DNA of 60,310 bases from Dentipellis sp. KUC8613 (GCA_002286715.1 NSJX01000006.1:972057-1032366), one strand, 5' to 3'; positions 45,091 through 55,470 are shown, counted from the stretch's first letter. Program-made: numbers and translations. The notes: generated by a model from the sequence alone, not told the origin.

Positions 45091-45350
45091 TTCTGATTCA
45101 TCTATGAATCAGTCTTAAGTATCGACATTTTCACTACAGTTTTCAAAACCGCCGCTGCGCACTTTTATCGCTGCTTTGGGGAATGGTGTCTCATGATTAC
45201 AATTGTCATTGGCTACAGTGAGCGGTTCATGGCGGCCCGAAATCTGCGTCAACACCCTCTGTGTCGAGGACTTTTTTGCTGCTTCAGGCATCTGGTTCCC
45301 ACACTGATGATTCCTGGTGACGGCTGGCAGCGGCCCGAAATCTGCGTCAA
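44740..45350. repeat. Minisatellite, about 97-109 bp units
   Basis: Units contain GTCATTGGCCG, GGCGGCCCGAAATC, CTCTGTGTCGAGGA and TTTTTTCGCTGCTTTGGG. The GCGGCCCGAA word occurs at about 44801, 44910, 45231 and 45329. Confidence 0.8.
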
Positions 45351-45480
45351 TGACTCTTGGTGGCTGAACATGTGCAAGAATTCAAAAAGTCGAAATCCAT
45401 GGATTTCGAGTTTTCAACATTGTTATCTATTGCCATAAGCTCTTCGATATAAAAGCATTTCAACACCATGCAATTGTAGA
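45091..45480 (+). mobile_element. Second subfamily B 5' end in tandem
   Basis: Same TTCTGATTCATCTATGAATC terminus, same CTTAAGTATCGACATT continuation and further copies of the CGGCCCGAAATC-containing repeat (about 45231 and 45329). Arranged head-to-tail with the copy at 44661. Confidence 0.7.
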
Positions 45481-45485
45481 GCATT

Positions 45486-45661
45486 GATCATGTGACATGA
45501 TCACATGATCAGCCATCAGAACCTCCTGCCATCGCAGGAGGTTTTGATGGCACTCGATGTCTGCAACAATTCACCTTTCAGGCAATTTATCTACCGGGGA
45601 CTGATCACATGATGTGGTCATGTGATGTGGGCGTCAATCACATGCGCTGCGATCGCAGCGC
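45486..45661. repeat. Cluster of three palindromes
   Basis: 45486-45510: 10-bp arms GATCATGTGA/TCACATGATC with a 5-nt loop. 45512-45551: 18-bp arms (17 of 18 paired) around a 4-nt loop. 45644-45661: perfect palindrome GCGCTGCGATCGCAGCGC. No gene here. Confidence 0.85.
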
Positions 45662-45699
45662 GCAGAATTGGCACTCAGTGCGAAGACAGTTTAGTGGCA

Positions 45700-45785
45700 T
45701 GAACAAGACTTGAACCAGCAGCCTCAAGCATCAAACTGCAAAAAGCCCATGGATTGCAAGTTAACCACTGAGCCAAATGGCTTCA
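45700..45785 (-). repeat. tRNA-derived, pol III-type unit
   Basis: On the minus strand A-box TGGCTCAGTGG (45775-45765) and B-box GGTTCAAGTC (45717-45708) at about 50 bp spacing. The T-stem pairs poorly, so it looks like a SINE or tRNA relic. Confidence 0.5.
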
Positions 45786-45889
45786 CTTGCAGTCAAATGA
45801 TTCTACTACACATACCTACCCTCAAAACAACAAAATTCCGGCTTATACAACAATTGTAATGACACTACAAATACCATACAGACTTGAAA

Positions 45890-46490
45890 ACAGCTGAATA
45901 AAATTGAATAAAATCGGATAAAATCAGGTAAAATCAGATTAAATCATGTGAAGTCATATACAGTGACATTAATTCAAATTACATTGAATGAAAGCAAGTA
46001 AAATCCGATCAAATCGAGAAAAATCAGATTAAATGAGATAAAGTTAAATCAAAGCATATAAAATCAGATAAAATCGAGTAAAATTGGATTAGATCAGATT
46101 AGATCAGATCAAAGTGGGTTCAATCAGATAAAATCAAGTAAAATTGGATTAAATCAGATCAAATCAGATCAAATGAAATCACATCAGATTGTATCAGATC
46201 AAATCAAGTAAAATCAGATTCAATCACATTGAGTCAGATAAAATCAGATAAAATTCAATAAAATTGAGTAAAACTGGATTGAATTAGATCAAATCAGATC
46301 AAATAATCTAAAATCATATTAAATCACATTAAATCAGGTCAATTCACATCAAATCAGATCAATTCAGTTCAAATTGAATAAAATCAGCCATTCTCATATC
46401 AAACCAGATGATATTGAGATCAAGCAAATCAAGTCAGGTTCCATTAGATTGAATCAAGTAAATGAATTGAAATGAGATCAAGATCAAATC
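45890..46490. repeat. A-tract array of degenerate 10-11 bp units
   Basis: About 600 bp built of AAATCAGAT-like units (AAAATCAGAT, AAATTGGATT, AAATCGAGT). The A-tracts recur roughly once per helical turn, which should give intrinsic DNA curvature. Short related runs occur at 17990-18130 and 59275-59330. Confidence 0.8.
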
Positions 46491-46961
46491 TAAAGCTTTC
46501 ATGTCAGAATAAATCACAATCTTCTGACATTGTTGTACTCACAATCAAGATCAAAGATTATGTCATGTTCAAAACACAAAGTATGTATATACTGTCATGA
46601 TTGAATAGTGGACACTGTTACATACTTAATTTATATCACATGTACTTCAGTACTTGCATTGACAATACTCCAAGTTGGAATGATGTCCTTGTTCAGAAAA
46701 GACAATCAGTGCAGAGACAGGAGAGCTTTGGGGAATGGTACAGTAAGGTCTAGGTACCCAGAATGACATGTGATAAGTGATAAGAGTCTGATCAGATAAC
46801 AGGAAGGGAAATCAACACTGTCCAAGAAGGTTGAGGGTGCTAACTCATTACTCAGTTGCACTTGGTGCACTCATTGGTCTGAGAAGTTGTCAGCCTAAGA
46901 CCTCAGTCCTTGGTCTGAGGAGGTCTTGGTCATTGGAATGTGTCAGTCAGTGCAAGTCATC
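46491..46961. other. Unassigned sequence before gap 2
   Basis: AT-rich, no gene recognised. Frames crossing the gap are artificial. Confidence 0.4.
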
Positions 46962-47728
46962 NNNNNNNNNNNNNNNNNNNNNNNNNNNNNNNNNNNNNNN
47001 NNNNNNNNNNNNNNNNNNNNNNNNNNNNNNNNNNNNNNNNNNNNNNNNNNNNNNNNNNNNNNNNNNNNNNNNNNNNNNNNNNNNNNNNNNNNNNNNNNNN
47101 NNNNNNNNNNNNNNNNNNNNNNNNNNNNNNNNNNNNNNNNNNNNNNNNNNNNNNNNNNNNNNNNNNNNNNNNNNNNNNNNNNNNNNNNNNNNNNNNNNNN
47201 NNNNNNNNNNNNNNNNNNNNNNNNNNNNNNNNNNNNNNNNNNNNNNNNNNNNNNNNNNNNNNNNNNNNNNNNNNNNNNNNNNNNNNNNNNNNNNNNNNNN
47301 NNNNNNNNNNNNNNNNNNNNNNNNNNNNNNNNNNNNNNNNNNNNNNNNNNNNNNNNNNNNNNNNNNNNNNNNNNNNNNNNNNNNNNNNNNNNNNNNNNNN
47401 NNNNNNNNNNNNNNNNNNNNNNNNNNNNNNNNNNNNNNNNNNNNNNNNNNNNNNNNNNNNNNNNNNNNNNNNNNNNNNNNNNNNNNNNNNNNNNNNNNNN
47501 NNNNNNNNNNNNNNNNNNNNNNNNNNNNNNNNNNNNNNNNNNNNNNNNNNNNNNNNNNNNNNNNNNNNNNNNNNNNNNNNNNNNNNNNNNNNNNNNNNNN
47601 NNNNNNNNNNNNNNNNNNNNNNNNNNNNNNNNNNNNNNNNNNNNNNNNNNNNNNNNNNNNNNNNNNNNNNNNNNNNNNNNNNNNNNNNNNNNNNNNNNNN
47701 NNNNNNNNNNNNNNNNNNNNNNNNNNNN
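46962..47728. other. Assembly gap (767 N)
   Basis: Undetermined. Sequence after the gap starts within a Tc1 transposase, 34 bp upstream of the point where copy 2 is interrupted, so the gap edge falls in a repeat. Confidence 1.
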
Positions 47729-48121
47729 TATGGGAGGCTTTGCAGGAGGAATGGGCAAAGTTGGATGTGCAAGCGATTCACCACTTATACGAATCCATGC
47801 CAAGGCAGGTTGAGGCTCTACTGGAGGCCAAGGGGGGTTATACCAAATACTAATTTACATGTTCAGCTCTGGTGGATATTGCAATGCACAGGGGGGTATT
47901 TCGCTACTGGTTGGAGTTGGAAAATTACCTATTTTTGATACTTCGATGATTTCTCACTCAGATTTTCAACATTTTCAATTTATTTTTTTCTGTCCACGTA
48001 GTGTGCAGTCTCATGTTTGATAATGTCCAGCAAAGCGAGCCAGCAAACATAGTCGTTCAAGTGTGGTGTGCCGTGCTATGTCACATTGCACAGGCGTGCA
48101 TTATTTTTGCATGCCACTGTA
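47729..48121 (+). mobile_element. Tc1 copy 3, 3' part
   Basis: Encodes the transposase C-terminus (EALQEEWAKLDVQAIHHLYE to GGYTKY, stop 47851-47853) and ends GCATGCCACTG at 48119 followed by TA (48120-48121), the target dinucleotide. It is inserted in a PIF-type transposase pseudogene. Confidence 0.9.
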
Positions 48122-48805
48122 TGTTGCGTTCTGGATCTCCGGATCGCAAGACTCTTGTACAGGCAGGTTGAGTCCATCGATATACCTAAACACCCCTCGT
48201 AAAGCAGGATGCCGGTCACATATTATCTTTGTGAACTCCTCCATGGTCGCTTCAGAGGGCCATTGGACATGCGCATCTCAAAGCCGACGAAGGGTGTTGC
48301 GTAGGACTTGCATAGCAAAGTCGAGATACCGAGAAACAGTGGAGGGAATGAGTGCAAAAATCTCTTGAAGCAACGTCACGCACATGGTGGAGTTGAGGTA
48401 GTGCAAGATAAGGCCCAGCACATCTAGTGATCGTCGTTCCACCCGAGGAGCCCCAACAGCACTGACGTCGTGTCGAGGAATCGGTATTGAATTCCATCCG
48501 GTTGCAAATCCCAAGCAAAGGATCAAGTCGAACGTTGGCACGTCAATGCCCATTGTTGTGATAAATACATGGTTATTGCGGCCGCTACACAGCTTCTGCC
48601 AGGGTGTTTCGAGGCGGGGATCAGGGAGCAAATCTGGGCGAGAAAGGTACAGGCAATGCTTTTTGCGTTGTTCAGCACGCTGCTGCCTTCTGCTCAGAAC
48701 ACCTGCCACCAGGTAAGCAAGGATGTTCTTCTGTGATTGAGATGTGTCGCCGTCATTGTTGTTGAAGCCTCGAGTGAGGATCTCGTGCACTCGACGCCGT
48801 TTCAT
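48122..48805 (-). pseudogene. PIF/Harbinger-type DDE transposase N-terminal part, with premature stop and Tc1 insertion
   Basis: The ATG at 48805 starts MKRRRVHEILTRGFNNNDGD. Typical fungal DDE_Tnp_4-type sequence follows: LYLSRPDLLPDPRLETPWQK, FITTMGIDVPTFDLIL, RRSLDVLGLILHYLNSTMCV and LQEIFALIPSTVSRYLDFAM. A TGA at 48278-48280 stops the frame, but homology continues (FTKIICDRHPALRG, FRYIDGLNLPVQ with the first catalytic Asp) up to the NAT codons, where Tc1 copy 3 begins. The remainder lies beyond the insertion, perhaps in the gap. Relevant because PIF MITEs are present at 271-1055 and 49018. Confidence 0.82.
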
Positions 48806-48960
48806 GGCTTGAACAGACTGAGGTGGTATGGGCTAAGTGACAAGACCCAGAAAATTGGATGAAATGTGGTATTTGGAGTGTCAAACGGACATGCAGATGG
48901 TCTGCGGGTCTGGTAGCCCGCGTCAGATGTGGCGCAAGCCCAGCTGAGCGCAAAATCGAC

Positions 48961-49017
48961 TGGTGTGGCAATGCCACTTTCGATGCCAGACGCTGCGGGA
49001 AGTCACCCAGTTCCTAA
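48961..49017 (+). mobile_element. LINE fragment
   Basis: GGCAATGCCACTTTCGATGC and CGCTGCGGGAAGTCACCCA closely match the LINE at 26362-26403. It is cut by the MITE starting at 49018; TAA at 49015-49017 fits its target. Confidence 0.6.
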
Positions 49018-49391
49018 GGGCCTGTTTGGTAACCGTACCAAAATATAATGTAGCGGTACATATTGTACTTAATCACATGACTTCAGTTTGGCATTCAGGT
49101 AATGTTGTGGTCTGTCGCGAGACCGCACAGCCACCACATAATCCTGCTTTCACTGTAAATGCAATATTGAAGCAGCACAAACACAGCTTGTGCCCTGAAA
49201 CTCATGGACATCATATAATTCTATCATTTTACTTGGCTCAATTTTGTTTTGGGGTGATACATGCAGTATGTGAAGCAGAATCATTAAATTATCGAAAGCG
49301 CCACAATCTGGCACCTCGCCAAAGGCGGCCAAAGTGATCTCTGCAGAAAAGCCCACAATGGCAGGCATGTGCCATCGGTGAAGACAGGTCC
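49018..49391 (+). mobile_element. PIF/Tourist-like MITE copy 2, truncated
   Basis: Terminus GGGCCTGTTTGG after TAA; the interior is the reverse complement of about 1055-678 of the first copy (AACCGTACCAAAATATAATG, TTCAGTTTGGCATTCAG, CGCCAAAGGCGGCC). It breaks at GACAGGTCC, where an LTR end is joined. Confidence 0.8.
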
Positions 49392-49447
49392 TGTCAAGGG
49401 CACTGGAATGGGAACAGGAGTTGCCACCCAAGTCACCACAACAACAA
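49392..49447 (-). mobile_element. LTR end fragment of the chromovirus family
   Basis: 56 bp identical in order to the terminus of the LTR at 19727 (TGTCAAGGGCACTGGAATGG and onward). It runs directly into a Helitron-like CTAG end. Confidence 0.75.
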
Positions 49448-49500
49448 CTAGTTGGGAGTGGGCCGTCACATGTGCGGCAGGATCTGATTCAGCCAGGGGG
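49448..49500 (-). mobile_element. Helitron-like 3' end, subfamily A
   Basis: On the minus strand: GGCTGAATCAGA, hairpin GCCGCACATGTGACGGC, 10-nt spacer, CTAG at 49448-49451, then T. The element body should extend to the right; its 5' end is not identified. Confidence 0.75.
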
Positions 49501-49635
49501 GTTAATTTCATGATATATCCAATAGATGTAGAGGAGGAATATTAATTTTTCACAATTTTTGCTACTTTATATGATTTTCTTCAGTGTTCCTCAATAGAAT
49601 CTAAGTTGTGGATGATACTAAGTAGATACAGGACA

Positions 49636-50230
49636 TTCTGATTCAGCCATGAATCACTTTTAATTAGACACACTCGCAGGTCGCGTCGTCCACTTTTAAT
49701 CGTACAAACAGGAAATGAATTCCCACGATCTTTTTGACGCGTCAAACACTGGCTGTGACTTCAAAGTTATAGCTGAGCAGACTTCTATAATGATTCTTCA
49801 ACAAATTTTTTGATTCAGGTAGAACATTTGATTGTGTAAAAAAAGAAATTGAAATTTCTTGAATGTATGTAGTCTACATGGTGACAACTGCAACCCTCAA
49901 AGCCTTCGGGACATGACACATGAATCAGTCGTTGCTAGGGCACGTGGCACAACAACAAGGTGTGCTGGCAGCAACATCTGAAAAAATAAAGATTTACATA
50001 GCCACCACTGTGGTTATGTATGCTATGTGTCCTATGAAATAAGATGCCCAGCTATGGATGACTCCATAGCAGCCATAGCAGCCATAGCTGGCAGGAGCAT
50101 CTCTATAGCAGTAGTGAACATCTCCATAGCAACTATAGGCTGTATAAATTCTCTCAAGGATCCATAGCCTTGTATAGCTACTACTATGTCTATGTTACCT
50201 ATGCACTGCCCACATGCCTGAGCTTCATTA
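49636..50230 (+). mobile_element. Helitron-like 5' end, subfamily A
   Basis: TTCTGATTCAGCCATGAATC after an A, continuing with AATTAGACACACTCGCAGGT as in the 7107 copy. A CATCTGAAAAAATA boundary motif and CTATGG/CCATAG words follow at 49977-50180. The plus-strand 3' end at 59895 is a possible partner (10.26 kb), but nested elements make this uncertain. Confidence 0.6.
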
Positions 50231-50379
50231 TTCATTGCAATTCTTTACTGGTAGCTTAGAGTATACATTAAATAGATTTGTGATGTCATACAAACTGAGT
50301 ACACTAATTGAGCAACAGGTGATGGCAGGGTGAGTGGATATGCAGAGTTAGTCCATGGAGGGTGCAGGTGTGCGGGCAC

Positions 50380-51085
50380 GAGAAGAACACATCAGCACGA
50401 TAGGCAACCGCCCGACGAGGGCGTGATAAGGGCGTGCCAGCGCGACTGCGCGACAACGCGACGAGGGTGTGAGGGTGCGACAATAGCGCGAGGGTGCGGC
50501 AATGGCGCGAGGGTGCGCAGGCACGACAAGCGCGACAAGGGCATGCTAGCGCGACAGCGCGACGAGGGCATGAGGGTGCTGCGAGGGCGTGGGTGTGCGG
50601 CGAGGGCATGGGGGTGCGGGCGCACAAAGGCGCGAAGAGGGCGAGACCGGGGTGACGAGGCGACGAGGGCGTACCGGCGCTCCGGCGCGAAGAGGGCGTG
50701 CCGACGCAACAGCACGAAGAGGGAGCGAGGGAGCGCAGGCGCGACGGCCCGGAGAGGGCGGAACAAGGAGGGCACGAGGAGGGCGGGCGCAAGACGGGTG
50801 AGATGGGCGCGACAGCACCACGAGGGCGCGCGGGCGCGATGATGCGACAGGGGCGCGAGAAGGGCGCTACGGGAGGCGCGGGCATGACGACGCGAAGACG
50901 GATGCGACGACGCGACGGCACGACGAGGGCGTGCCGGCGCGACAGCGCGAAGAGGGGGCGAGGGGGCACGGGCGCGACGAAGAGGGCGCGATGAGGAGGG
51001 CACGAGGGCGGGCGCGAGACGGGTGAGATGGGCACGACCGCGCAACGAGGGTGCGAGGATACGGAACCGGCGCGATGATACGAGG
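50380..51085. repeat. G-rich strand-asymmetric tract
   Basis: GCGACGAGGGCGTG-type words on the plus strand; the reverse strand carries the C-rich sense continuing from the alpha leader at 51560-51086. Confidence 0.75.
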
Positions 51086-51560
51086 CTACAGAGAAGGTGC
51101 GGCGTCAGTAGGGCGTGCTGAAACACGCTGAGCGTGTTGGCAAAGCGACGTACCTGTGGCTGCGTCTCAGGCTCTCTCCTCGCTGTCTTCACGACAATTG
51201 TGTCAACGATTGCGAGGGCGGATTCGATAAAGGAACAATGGGCGGCGGAGGGAGTGGGGGCGAGTTGGTAGAGGAGGATGGAGAAGAGAGGAGAGCGACA
51301 AGTCGCGTCTCCAAGGTGTCGGTAGTTGCCGCAGGCCATTTCTCGACCGCTGAAGTTCACCCTCGAGGGCGCAATAAATTTCATTTATTATTGAGTAAAA
51401 TTCACAGAAGTGCTGCAGCTATGAAGCAACATTCGAGTGAATATCAGAACAAAAAATGAACTGAGCGGCCCATAAAGCTTAGATCAGTCTCGCGAATTAC
51501 TGTTCAGTCATCCTTTGCCATCTCTGCACGACACGACTTACGCAAAGTATAGCACGCCGA
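51086..51560 (-). other. Alpha leader module copy 2 with predicted intron
   Basis: On the minus strand: GAGATGGCAAAGGATGACTG, GCGAGACTGATCTAAGC, a TTTATTGCGCCC block, CGGCAACTACCGACACC, then intron 51153-51086 with donor GTACGT, a CTGAC branch site and a TAG acceptor (68 nt), opening into the C-rich strand of the tract at 50380-51085. Same order as the modules at 14200 and 54470. Confidence 0.7.
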
Positions 51561-51659
51561 TGGTCTTTAAGCATTATATTTCTGAGAACTCAGACAAGTG
51601 TTTCATAAATTTCATTGTAGGTTCTTCATTCACTCCTGGACCTCTCAGAATAATCTTAC

Positions 51660-52250
51660 ATTTTAATGAAAAACCTTTCACGCTGTATATTTGATTCGAC
51701 ACCAATCCGCGCACCACGCGGATATCGCCGATGGTCCGTGCGCGTTGCGGGCGCTTGCTGCCACCTCATCAGCGCGATGCGTCGTTGCTTCTTTCTTTCC
51801 TCTTTCTCCCTCCATCCTCATGCCTCCGCTCCGCTCTCTTGCTTTGGCTCTCCACCTCGCCATGCTCATCCGCTTCAACGATCCACACACCGTCTTTCCG
51901 TCGCTCCTGTCCTTGCTCATTGTGTACCGCCATCTTTCCTAGCTCCTCACTTGTCCACGCGCGCACGCGCTCTCGACCACACACCCGCTGTTCAACCCTG
52001 CATGTACGTCGTGCGCTCTGGCCGACATTGTCTTCGCCTTGCACCCTCGCATTTAGTATTTTTTTTTGCATGCTCACTCACTCACTGATACTTATCACAT
52101 CATTTCCTAGGTGTTCTGAGCCTGTTTGCATGCCGCTCGTATGTGCTCATGCTCGCGCGCGTGCCGCTGCCTGCTCTCCTCTCGCTCATCATCACGTGGC
52201 TGCATGCTCATGTGACCATGCCATATCGTGAGTGCGTATTCGGTCCCGCT
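51660..52250 (+). repeat. Beta module copy 1 and C-rich tract
   Basis: Begins TTTCACGCTGTATATTTGAT, then GCGGATATCGCCGATGG, GCCACCTCATCAGCGCGATG and a TTTCTTTCC pyrimidine-rich part. Matches the reverse complement of about 54360-53930. No protein recognised. Confidence 0.7.
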
Positions 52251-53700
52251 GTTCATGCGTCATACTGACACTTCTTTCAACATTGACTTACAGTACTGGC
52301 TATTGCTTGCCATACAGCAGGCATCATTTGCATGTGGATCTGTTATTGTGCATGGTATGTCTGTTCTTCTCCTACTCTACATTGTGATCCTGCAGGATGT
52401 CTCATAGTCAGGCATTGGTCCTTTGTGTGGTAGCATGTTGGCTTGTTATCATGTGTATAGTTTAGTGTGGTGTAGCACAGTTCTGCCAATACTATTGATT
52501 ATCATCATTATTCTCATTGTTTTTTTGAATGCCAATTCAAATGCTTGTATTCATGAAGCCCAGAATGGTTCAATAACTGCAGGAATGCTTGTGGCAATAT
52601 ATAAGCCTAATAAGTCCTATAGCCTGTGGAATGCAAGTAGGAGCAATAGTAATGATAGCAAGGTACCTTTGTATATAGCAAGGTACCTAAATATATAGAA
52701 AGGGGCTCTCTTTTATAGCTTCTATAGTAGGGTACCTTCTTCTATAGCAGCCATAGCTGAAGGGGCAGTTTCTATAGCAGCCATAGCACTATCATAGCAA
52801 GGGGGTATCTATGAAGATGGATACCTTTCTATCAGCCTATTAGGGTTATCTTGACTATCAACTGCTCTATAGTAAGGTTTATTTTTTCAGATGAACTTAG
52901 AGGGTGGGGCGGTGAGAGAGCGTGATGCCTGCACCATTGCTAGGGCGTGCGCAGCAGCGACACACCTAGTGAGGCCGCCAGACCGCAGGTCTGCCGCTGG
53001 TGAGAGGGTGCGTAGGATGGCGAGCTGGCGCGCAGCGCCATCAGGAAAAATAACCCTTGCTATATAGCACTCTATAGTATACATAACCCTGATAGGGCCA
53101 TAGCAAGGTATCCATCTTTCGTAGCTATAGATTTACCCCTTCCTCTATGATAGTGCTATGGCTGCTATGGAAGAAGGCACCTTGCTATGGCTGCTATGGA
53201 ATAAGGTACCCTGCTATGAGTTCTATGGAAGAAGGTACCCAACTATGTACCTAAGTACCTTGCTATCACTACTATCATTGCTTTCTAGGGCCTGAAGGAT
53301 ATGAGACCTACCTCTTCAATATATCATCCATAGCCTACATGAAACCATCAACAAATTGCAGCTTGAAATAATAACAAATTCTCATTCATTCATCTGAATT
53401 TGGAACAATAAGGATCATAATCAAAAACATTATTATATTTTTGAAACCAATCTAATACATCACTACACTACACATGTACTTGCAGGAAACCTTTCCCCAC
53501 AACCAGATACAATTCCACACTACAAAAGATGTCCTGCAAGAGATGAGAGATTATATCAAGAGCAGAATAAATTACATACCATCACCACATATTGGACATG
53601 CAACAGATCAGTAGTCTCCTATGATGACTTACAAGAATATCAATAACTATAAAAGAAACAAAAGAAGAGAGTACATACACAATGATCGAACACACAGACC
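52251..53700. repeat. CTATAG/GGTACC-word repeats and short G-rich island
   Basis: 52458 holds the TATAGTTTAGTGTGGTGTA junction word. 52600-52880 and 53050-53340 carry CTATAGC and AAGGTACCT words in mirrored order around a small G-rich island (52900-53040) bounded on both sides by TTTTTCAGATG / CATCAGGAAAAATA motifs. 53340-53700 is AT-rich with no gene. Confidence 0.6.
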
Positions 53701-53739
53701 AAGAGACTTACGATGTGTGAGCAAGACTGTATAGCGGAG

Positions 53740-54360
53740 GCACCACACATAGGTCAAAGCTCATGCATCGGCAAGCGAAAGGACATGGGGGCACAGAGTA
53801 GAGAAGGGACACGTGGGCAACGTGCAGGTATGGACACGAATGCCAGTGCGAAACAGAGGTGGGGGCTAGGGCAGGCAATGACAGCGAGGACGACTGGATG
53901 TGATCAGTAAGCAGACATGGCGCACAGGCAATACACATACCAAATCCGGTGGCCCAGGCGCAGAGGGTACGAATAAATGAGTGACGCAGACGCGCGTCGA
54001 CGACAGCAAAACACGCAGTGACGGGCGTGCGCGCTGAGACTGTGCTCGTGTGAATGAGCTGGGGAGCAGACAGGGTGGATACGGCGTGTCATACGTACCG
54101 TCTAATGCCCTGCAAGTGCCGCGGCCGAGACAACAGCCAAATATTGAGGAGGAGGCGGGCGGAGAGGAAGAGCGAGAGCAAGATGCAGGAGGAAGTGGGG
54201 TCAAAGAAGAGGAAGGAAGAGAAGGCACGACGCATCGTGCTGATGAGGTGGCACGAAGCGCCCGCCGCGCACGGACCAGCGCGCCCGTCGGCAATATCCG
54301 TGTGGAGCGCGGTCTGCGGTCGAGTCGAATATACAGCATGGAAAGAATTTCGGTAAAATG
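53740..54360 (-). repeat. Beta module copy 2 and purine-rich tract (plus strand)
   Basis: On the minus strand it reads CATGCTGTATATTCGACTCG, CACGGATATTGCCGACGG, GCCACCTCATCAGCACGATG, then pyrimidine-rich sequence: inverted relative to 51660-52080. Confidence 0.7.
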
Positions 54361-54469
54361 CAAGATTATTCGAGGAAGTATATGAGAATATAAAGAACCT
54401 ACCACAATATTGAGGAAGCAATTGATTCAGTTTTGATTGGTACAAGTCACAAAGAACGTCTACGCGTTA

Positions 54470-54975
54470 TGTTTTGCTCAAGTCACGTCGTCCACAGATG
54501 GCAAAAGACAACTGACTATTAATTCATGAGACTGATCTGAGTCTTCCAGGCCAGTATATTCATTGTTTTTTGAGATATTTCTGCAGAGTGCGAACATAAT
54601 TGTTTTACCATCGTACAAATTTAATCGGCATTTTTTACATTTTATTGCGCTCCAAAAGACAGTCTCGAGTAGTCGAGGAACGGCCCGCGGCAACTGCCGA
54701 CGCCGTCGCCACTGGAGATGCGACTTGTACATGATGATGTCGCTTTCCTCTCTTCATCCTCAACACGCTCTCGACCCCAACTCGACCCCGCTCCCTCCAC
54801 CGCCCGTCGTCCGCACTACCACATATGCCCCGCAAAAGTCAACGACACCGTCGTCATGGAGATAGGGTGGGGAATGTAGGATGTCAGAGACCGCGACCGC
54901 AGGTACGTCGCTCTAGCGACACACTCAGCATGTCGCAGCACACCCGATACTGACTCCCCGCTCTCTCTAGCCTTG
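54470..54975 (+). other. Alpha leader module copy 3 with predicted intron
   Basis: CAAGTCACGTCGTCCACAGA, a GCAAAAGACAACTGACTATT block, GAGACTGATCTGAGTC, CGGCAACTGCCGACGCC (about 54687-54704), a CGTCATGGAGATAGGG block and intron 54903-54970: donor GTACGT, branch site CTGAC at 54950-54954, acceptor CTCTAG, 68 nt. The ATG in ATGGAGATAGGG is closed after eight codons. Confidence 0.7.
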
Positions 54976-55470
54976 CAACCCCAGTGTTGAGTCACTGGGG
55001 TCGTCTTCCTGCACTCATTCGCACGTTCTCGTGCACCCATCCTCCCAACACCCATACCACGTACGTCGCCACGTCACACGCATCGATGCCCGCACGATGT
55101 CATGTGCACGTTGCGTCGCCATCAGACTTCTGCACTCGCGCCGCCCTCTACGCCTTTCTTACTGCATCGTCGTGCGCAACGCCTCGCCTTCACCGTCCTC
55201 TCACATCACACCCTCCGTGCCCGCCGCCACGTTCTTCCCGCCCGCGCCATCGCGCACCACTGCCCCAGTCGCCATGTCCACGCTCGCGCGCCGTCACGCG
55301 CTCTACGCCCACGCTCTTTTGCATTCCGTCCGCGCGCTCTGCGTTGACGTGTGCTTTGCGCACACCTGTCCGTGCTGCCGGCTCTGGTGGTTCCCTGTCT
55401 GCGGTGTTCGCACTTGTGCCGTTGCACCATGTGGTCTCAATCTGTGCCCTATCTTGTGTGCTCAGCACCT
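54976..55470. repeat. C-rich tract after alpha copy 3
   Basis: CGCCCGCGCCATCGCGC-type words, decreasing in bias to the right; open in more than one frame, no domain. Confidence 0.6.

Noticed and set aside
45890..46490. CRISPR-like array
   Set aside because: Units are only 10-11 bp, degenerate and without unique spacers; the sequence is a eukaryotic A-tract repeat.
46831..47938. Open frames running through the second gap
   Set aside because: Mostly N; only the transposase C-terminus after 47729 is real.
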